Origin: Anaerolineae bacterium | Lineage (GTDB): Bacteria > Chloroflexota > Anaerolineae > 4572-78 > NAK82 | DNA length: 8,491 nucleotides | Direction of reading: 5' to 3' | Assembly (NCBI GenBank): GCA_030598425.1 | Contig: JAUVPY010000084.1 | Span: 1-8,491 of the forward strand | Program-made: the position numbers and the translations under genes | Notes under the pieces: model-generated | What the model saw: the letters and a program-made list of their open reading frames with translations, nothing else | What the model was told of the DNA's origin: nothing | Database searches by the model: none | Shown here: one piece after another, positions 6,254 through 8,491 of the stretch | Layout of the letters: each line of letters begins with the position of its first letter | Position numbering within the stretch: the stretch's first letter is position 1

Positions 6254-8436
6254 GGAACGGTCACCTGTCCCAACCACAGCGCGTTTTCACTGCTGGTGTC
6301 ACCGACGAGGGGAAGACGTTCCAGCGTGTCCAGGCGGTACAATCCAATCCATAAATCGTAGGAACCAGCGGGGACATCTTCAGGCAAGGCCAAAAGACTG
6401 CGCTCGCGAATCGTCTGACCCACAGGCCACAGAGTAGGTGGATAAACCGGAGCTAATGGTTGATGATCACCTTGCGCCACGTTACGCCCGGCGGCGTCGC
6501 GCAGATGGACAAAGACCGTATAATCGTGTGGCACCGGTTGGAGTGCTTGCCAGTAGAGCACCAGATCCAGCGCGTGATCACCCCCGGCCAGATCGTCGGC
6601 CGTCCGCCAGGCCAGGTCGTAACCGTCAAGTCTCAATTGCTTGTCAAAATTCGCAGACAGGCGGACGGTGGGAACTTCGGGGATAAGCGGCGCCACCGAT
6701 CGTGAACGCAACACGATAATCCCATCGTCCTCTCGCACAAAGTCGGTCATAGCCAGAATGCGCTGCATCGTGAGGGGCGAGTAGTACTCCGTGATCAAGC
6801 CCCAACGCTCAAGAACCAACCACACCGGCGGAGAAGCGCCGAGCACAGAGTGAACCTGTGTATCGGTCTCCAACCAAGGAGAGCCCATCCAGCGATCAAC
6901 CTTCTGCCCATCCCGTTCCAAGATGCGATAGGCATACCCTCCGGTGCCGCGCACTGCGTAATAATCATTGCGGTCCAGGTAAAGCGCGGCAGCGGCCGGC
7001 GTACCAGTCAGAATTACATCACCCTCCCCCCAATGATCTCGTACGTAGCCAAAGGCAGTATCGTAATCCGGGCCAGTACGTCCCAAAAGGGCCCACGTGG
7101 CTGGCCATACATAGGCGACGAGCGCTAAGCAGGCTACCAGACTGAAGACGAAAAACCACCAGGATGAGATTGCAGATTTGGAATTTGAGACACGTGCGCC
7201 TGCGCGCAGTGCAGGTGTTTGAGATTTAAGATTTAAGAACTGGTTTCCGAGCCGGGTAACTCCATCAGCGGCCAAAAGGAAGAAAGCTGGCTGCAACATA
7301 AAAAGATATTTCTCATCGCGACGTTCGGGCGAGACAAGTAAAACCATCTCCAACGTGGTCACGGTCACAATCAGGGCTAAGAAGAGAGTCGGCAGGTCGC
7401 GCTCCGTCACTCGTCGGCGTAGCAAGTTAGTGAGGGCCCAGCCCGCCGCCAACAACGCCAGGGCTGTCGGCAAGATAGCCTCGGGCGCGGTAAAGAAGGG
7501 CGCCAGCGCCCCCCAACTTCCAGCCAGGTCAGTAGATAGATCACCATAGATAGCCACCACTTGTGTAACGCCCGTCACCACTCCGGCACCGGTTATCTCC
7601 AGGGGAGAGACGCCTTTGGGCTGGCCTGCCCGCTTTACCAAGAATGCGACCAGCGCTACAACCGCCAACCCCACCCCCTCCAGCCAGACCCGACGTGATC
7701 GGAACCAGGCTCGCTCCCCCCGCTGACGTGCCCCGTACCAACCCACAACAACCGCCGCCAAGACCAGGGGTGGAATTAACGTGATGGCCACGAAATGTGT
7801 CAGCGTAGCCGCCAAATAGCAGACCAAGGCCAAGCGACGCCAAACTGGACGATCGTCCAGGGCACCCGTAAAGACGAAGTACAGGGTCAGTAGCACCAGA
7901 AGCTGAAGGAGGGCATACATCCGCGCCCGCCCACTCCACAAAATGGCGGTCGGGGCAACTGCTAGAAGCGTGGCGGCCAGCAGCCCGGTCGCTTCCGAGT
8001 ACCAACGTCGGCCCACGTGCCAGGTCAAAAGCACTGTCAATACCCCAAAGACGAGGCTGATGCCTCGCACCGCCTCCCGACTGTAGCCTAGCAGCGCACC
8101 GGCAGCCGCGCCCGCGTAAGAGAAGAGCAGGCCGTGTTCGTAGAACAGGCCTGATGGGAGCACCGGCACGCCCTTTTGCAGAATCATCCTCACTGCCAGC
8201 AACGTGACAAACTCGTCGGGATAAGGTTGCACGTTTAAAAGGTAACGCCAGCGCAGCCAGGCAGCCAGAAGCAGCACGCCTGCCAAGATCAGGAACATAG
8301 GAACCGGGGAAGAAGAAGACGGAGTCAAGAAATACCCGCGCCTGTTGCGGTCCCCGCTTTCCTGACCTCCGATCCCCCGATTCACAGTTCCCTGATTACC
8401 TTTCACTGCTCCATGGGATGCAGCCGAATCAGTCAT
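6250..8436 (-). CDS. GT39/PMT-like (GT-C fold) integral membrane glycosyltransferase
   Basis: A 728-residue frame from ATG 8436-8434 to TGA at 6250. After a hydrophilic, repeat-derived N-terminus (1-46), the first span is about 47-60. The first outer loop carries D74-E75 (P-Y-P-D-E-F), the expected catalytic acidic pair. Further marks are W-S-G-R-A-R-M-Y-A-L-L at 167-177, D-E-K-Y-L-F-M-L-Q-P near 374-383, and an outer domain after about 450 with D-V-I-L-T-G-T-P. Residues 590-728 are the shared C-terminal module, with D-Y-T-V-F-V-H at 638-644, ending W-L-G-Q-V-T-V-P. Residues about 400-424 come from a heptamer array set in a loop between spans. The start is uncertain: no Shine-Dalgarno precedes 8436, the frame stays open to the window edge, and M47 (8298) would also give an intact membrane domain. 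It is the first complete gene of the overlapping set. Confidence 0.88.
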   Translation of the reverse strand: MTDSAASHGAVKGNQGTVNRGIGGQESGDRNRRGYFLTPSSSSPVPMFLILAGVLLLAAWLRWRYLLNVQPYPDEFVTLLAVRMILQKGVPVLPSGLFYEHGLLFSYAGAAAGALLGYSREAVRGISLVFGVLTVLLTWHVGRRWYSEATGLLAATLLAVAPTAILWSGRARMYALLQLLVLLTLYFVFTGALDDRPVWRRLALVCYLAATLTHFVAITLIPPLVLAAVVVGWYGARQRGERAWFRSRRVWLEGVGLAVVALVAFLVKRAGQPKGVSPLEITGAGVVTGVTQVVAIYGDLSTDLAGSWGALAPFFTAPEAILPTALALLAAGWALTNLLRRRVTERDLPTLFLALIVTVTTLEMVLLVSPERRDEKYLFMLQPAFFLLAADGVTRLGNQFLNLKSQTPALRAGARVSNSKSAISSWWFFVFSLVACLALVAYVWPATWALLGRTGPDYDTAFGYVRDHWGEGDVILTGTPAAAALYLDRNDYYAVRGTGGYAYRILERDGQKVDRWMGSPWLETDTQVHSVLGASPPVWLVLERWGLITEYYSPLTMQRILAMTDFVREDDGIIVLRSRSVAPLIPEVPTVRLSANFDKQLRLDGYDLAWRTADDLAGGDHALDLVLYWQALQPVPHDYTVFVHLRDAAGRNVAQGDHQPLAPVYPPTLWPVGQTIRERSLLALPEDVPAGSYDLWIGLYRLDTLERLPLVGDTSSENALWLGQVTVP
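6261..6266 (-). promoter_or_regulatory. Shine-Dalgarno for the second GT39 gene, inside the end of the first
   Basis: The minus strand reads AGGTGA, 7 bases before the ATG at 6253, in codons for Q-V-T of the upstream C-terminus (G-Q-V-T-V-P). It decides the start at 6253 rather than the GTG at 6277, which lacks a comparable site and would give a longer overlap. Confidence 0.65.
7167..7238 (+). repeat. Heptamer array (AGATTTR type) split by a GC-rich imperfect palindrome, inside the GT39 gene
   Basis: Units AGATTGC, AGATTTG, GAATTTG lie at 7167-7187, and AGATTTA twice at 7222-7235. Between them, 7190-7218 forms an imperfect inverted repeat: outer arms 7190-7197 and 7211-7218 pair at 7 of 8 positions, and the centre contains the perfect 10-base palindrome CTGCGCGCAG at 7200-7209. 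The whole encodes residues about 400-424, in frame, in a loop between two membrane spans. AT-rich flanks around a GC-rich core make it stand out from its surroundings. Confidence 0.75.
8363..8411 (+). repeat. Degenerate heptamer array at the N-terminus of the first GT39 gene
   Basis: Seven diverged 7-base units, among them CCGATTC, ACAGTTC, CCTGATT, ACCTTTC and ACTGCTC, keep an exact period of 7. They encode residues about 9-25, a glycine/asparagine/glutamine-rich stretch with no family counterpart. The region may instead be untranslated leader if the true start is M47. Confidence 0.5.
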
Positions 8437-8491
8437 AGGTGAAGCAAAAGGGCGACGGCACGATACAATAGCAACGTGCCTCGCCCATCTC
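8433..8491 (-). CDS. Possible 3' end of an upstream gene (18 residues visible)
   Basis: One minus-strand frame is open from the window edge to a TGA at 8435-8433. That stop overlaps the ATG at 8436 as ATGA, the same arrangement as between the next two genes. The visible tail, L-L-L-Y-R-A-V-A-L-L-L-H-L at its end, is a plausible helical C-terminus, but 18 residues cannot identify a protein and the open frame may be chance. Stop position and operon pattern are the only evidence. Confidence 0.3.
   Translation of the reverse strand, partial: DGRGTLLLYRAVALLLHL
8457..8480. repeat. Short inverted repeat upstream of the first GT39 gene
   Basis: GGCACG at 8457-8462 and CGTGCC at 8475-8480 form a perfect 6-base inverted repeat around a 12-base AT-rich spacer, about 20 bases upstream of the ATG at 8436. 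It could be an operator or a small stem-loop. The spacer reads TTGCTATTGTAT on the minus strand, which might include a -10-like hexamer, but the upstream sequence needed for a -35 lies at or beyond the window edge. Confidence 0.35.

Noticed and set aside
6254..6277. GTG at 6277 as the start of the second GT39 gene
   Set aside because: It adds eight residues with no family support; the ATG at 6253 has AGGTGA 7 bases upstream and a tidy ATGA overlap.

Overview
The window is a minus-strand gene cluster that reads from right to left. It is gene-dense, with no RNA genes, transposase or CRISPR array that I can recognise. Composition (moderately GC-rich by eye), the gene families (two GT39/PMT-like membrane glycosyltransferases, a DUF2079 membrane protein and a VIT/VWA secreted protein) and the short heptamer tracts together resemble Chloroflexota (Anaerolineae/Caldilineae-like) genomes. 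The taxonomic call is an inference from family resemblance, not a measurement.

Right to left: a possible gene tail (8433-8491, weak). Next is a 728-residue GT39-like integral membrane protein (6250-8436), then a second 697-residue GT39-like protein (4160-6253). A DUF2079 membrane protein follows, whose frame begins at 4163 and runs to 1635 but is split by an in-frame TAG at 2340-2342. After a gap of about 100 bases comes the first 511 codons of a secreted VIT + von Willebrand A protein (1-1535), which runs off the left edge. The GT39, GT39 and DUF2079 genes are joined by 4-base stop/start overlaps (ATGA, GTGA), so they are almost certainly one transcription unit; the VIT/VWA gene has its own strong Shine-Dalgarno and may be co-transcribed.

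The three membrane proteins share a soluble C-terminal module (four copies in all, two in the DUF2079 protein) with a recognisable D-Y-x-V-F-V-H ... Y-P-T-S-x-W ... G-x-Y ... V-G-M-Y pattern, probably a beta-sandwich on the outer side of the membrane. A plausible joint role is transfer of lipid-linked sugars to an extracytoplasmic acceptor such as cell-surface polymer or protein. Substrate and acceptor cannot be read from the sequence.

The least expected features are the single in-frame TAG that cuts the DUF2079 gene inside its first C-terminal module; five short arrays of degenerate 7-base repeats, four of which lie inside coding sequence and are translated as low-complexity inserts at loops or N-termini; and a conserved C-terminal G-x-V-T-x-P hexapeptide whose codons also form the Shine-Dalgarno of the next overlapping gene.
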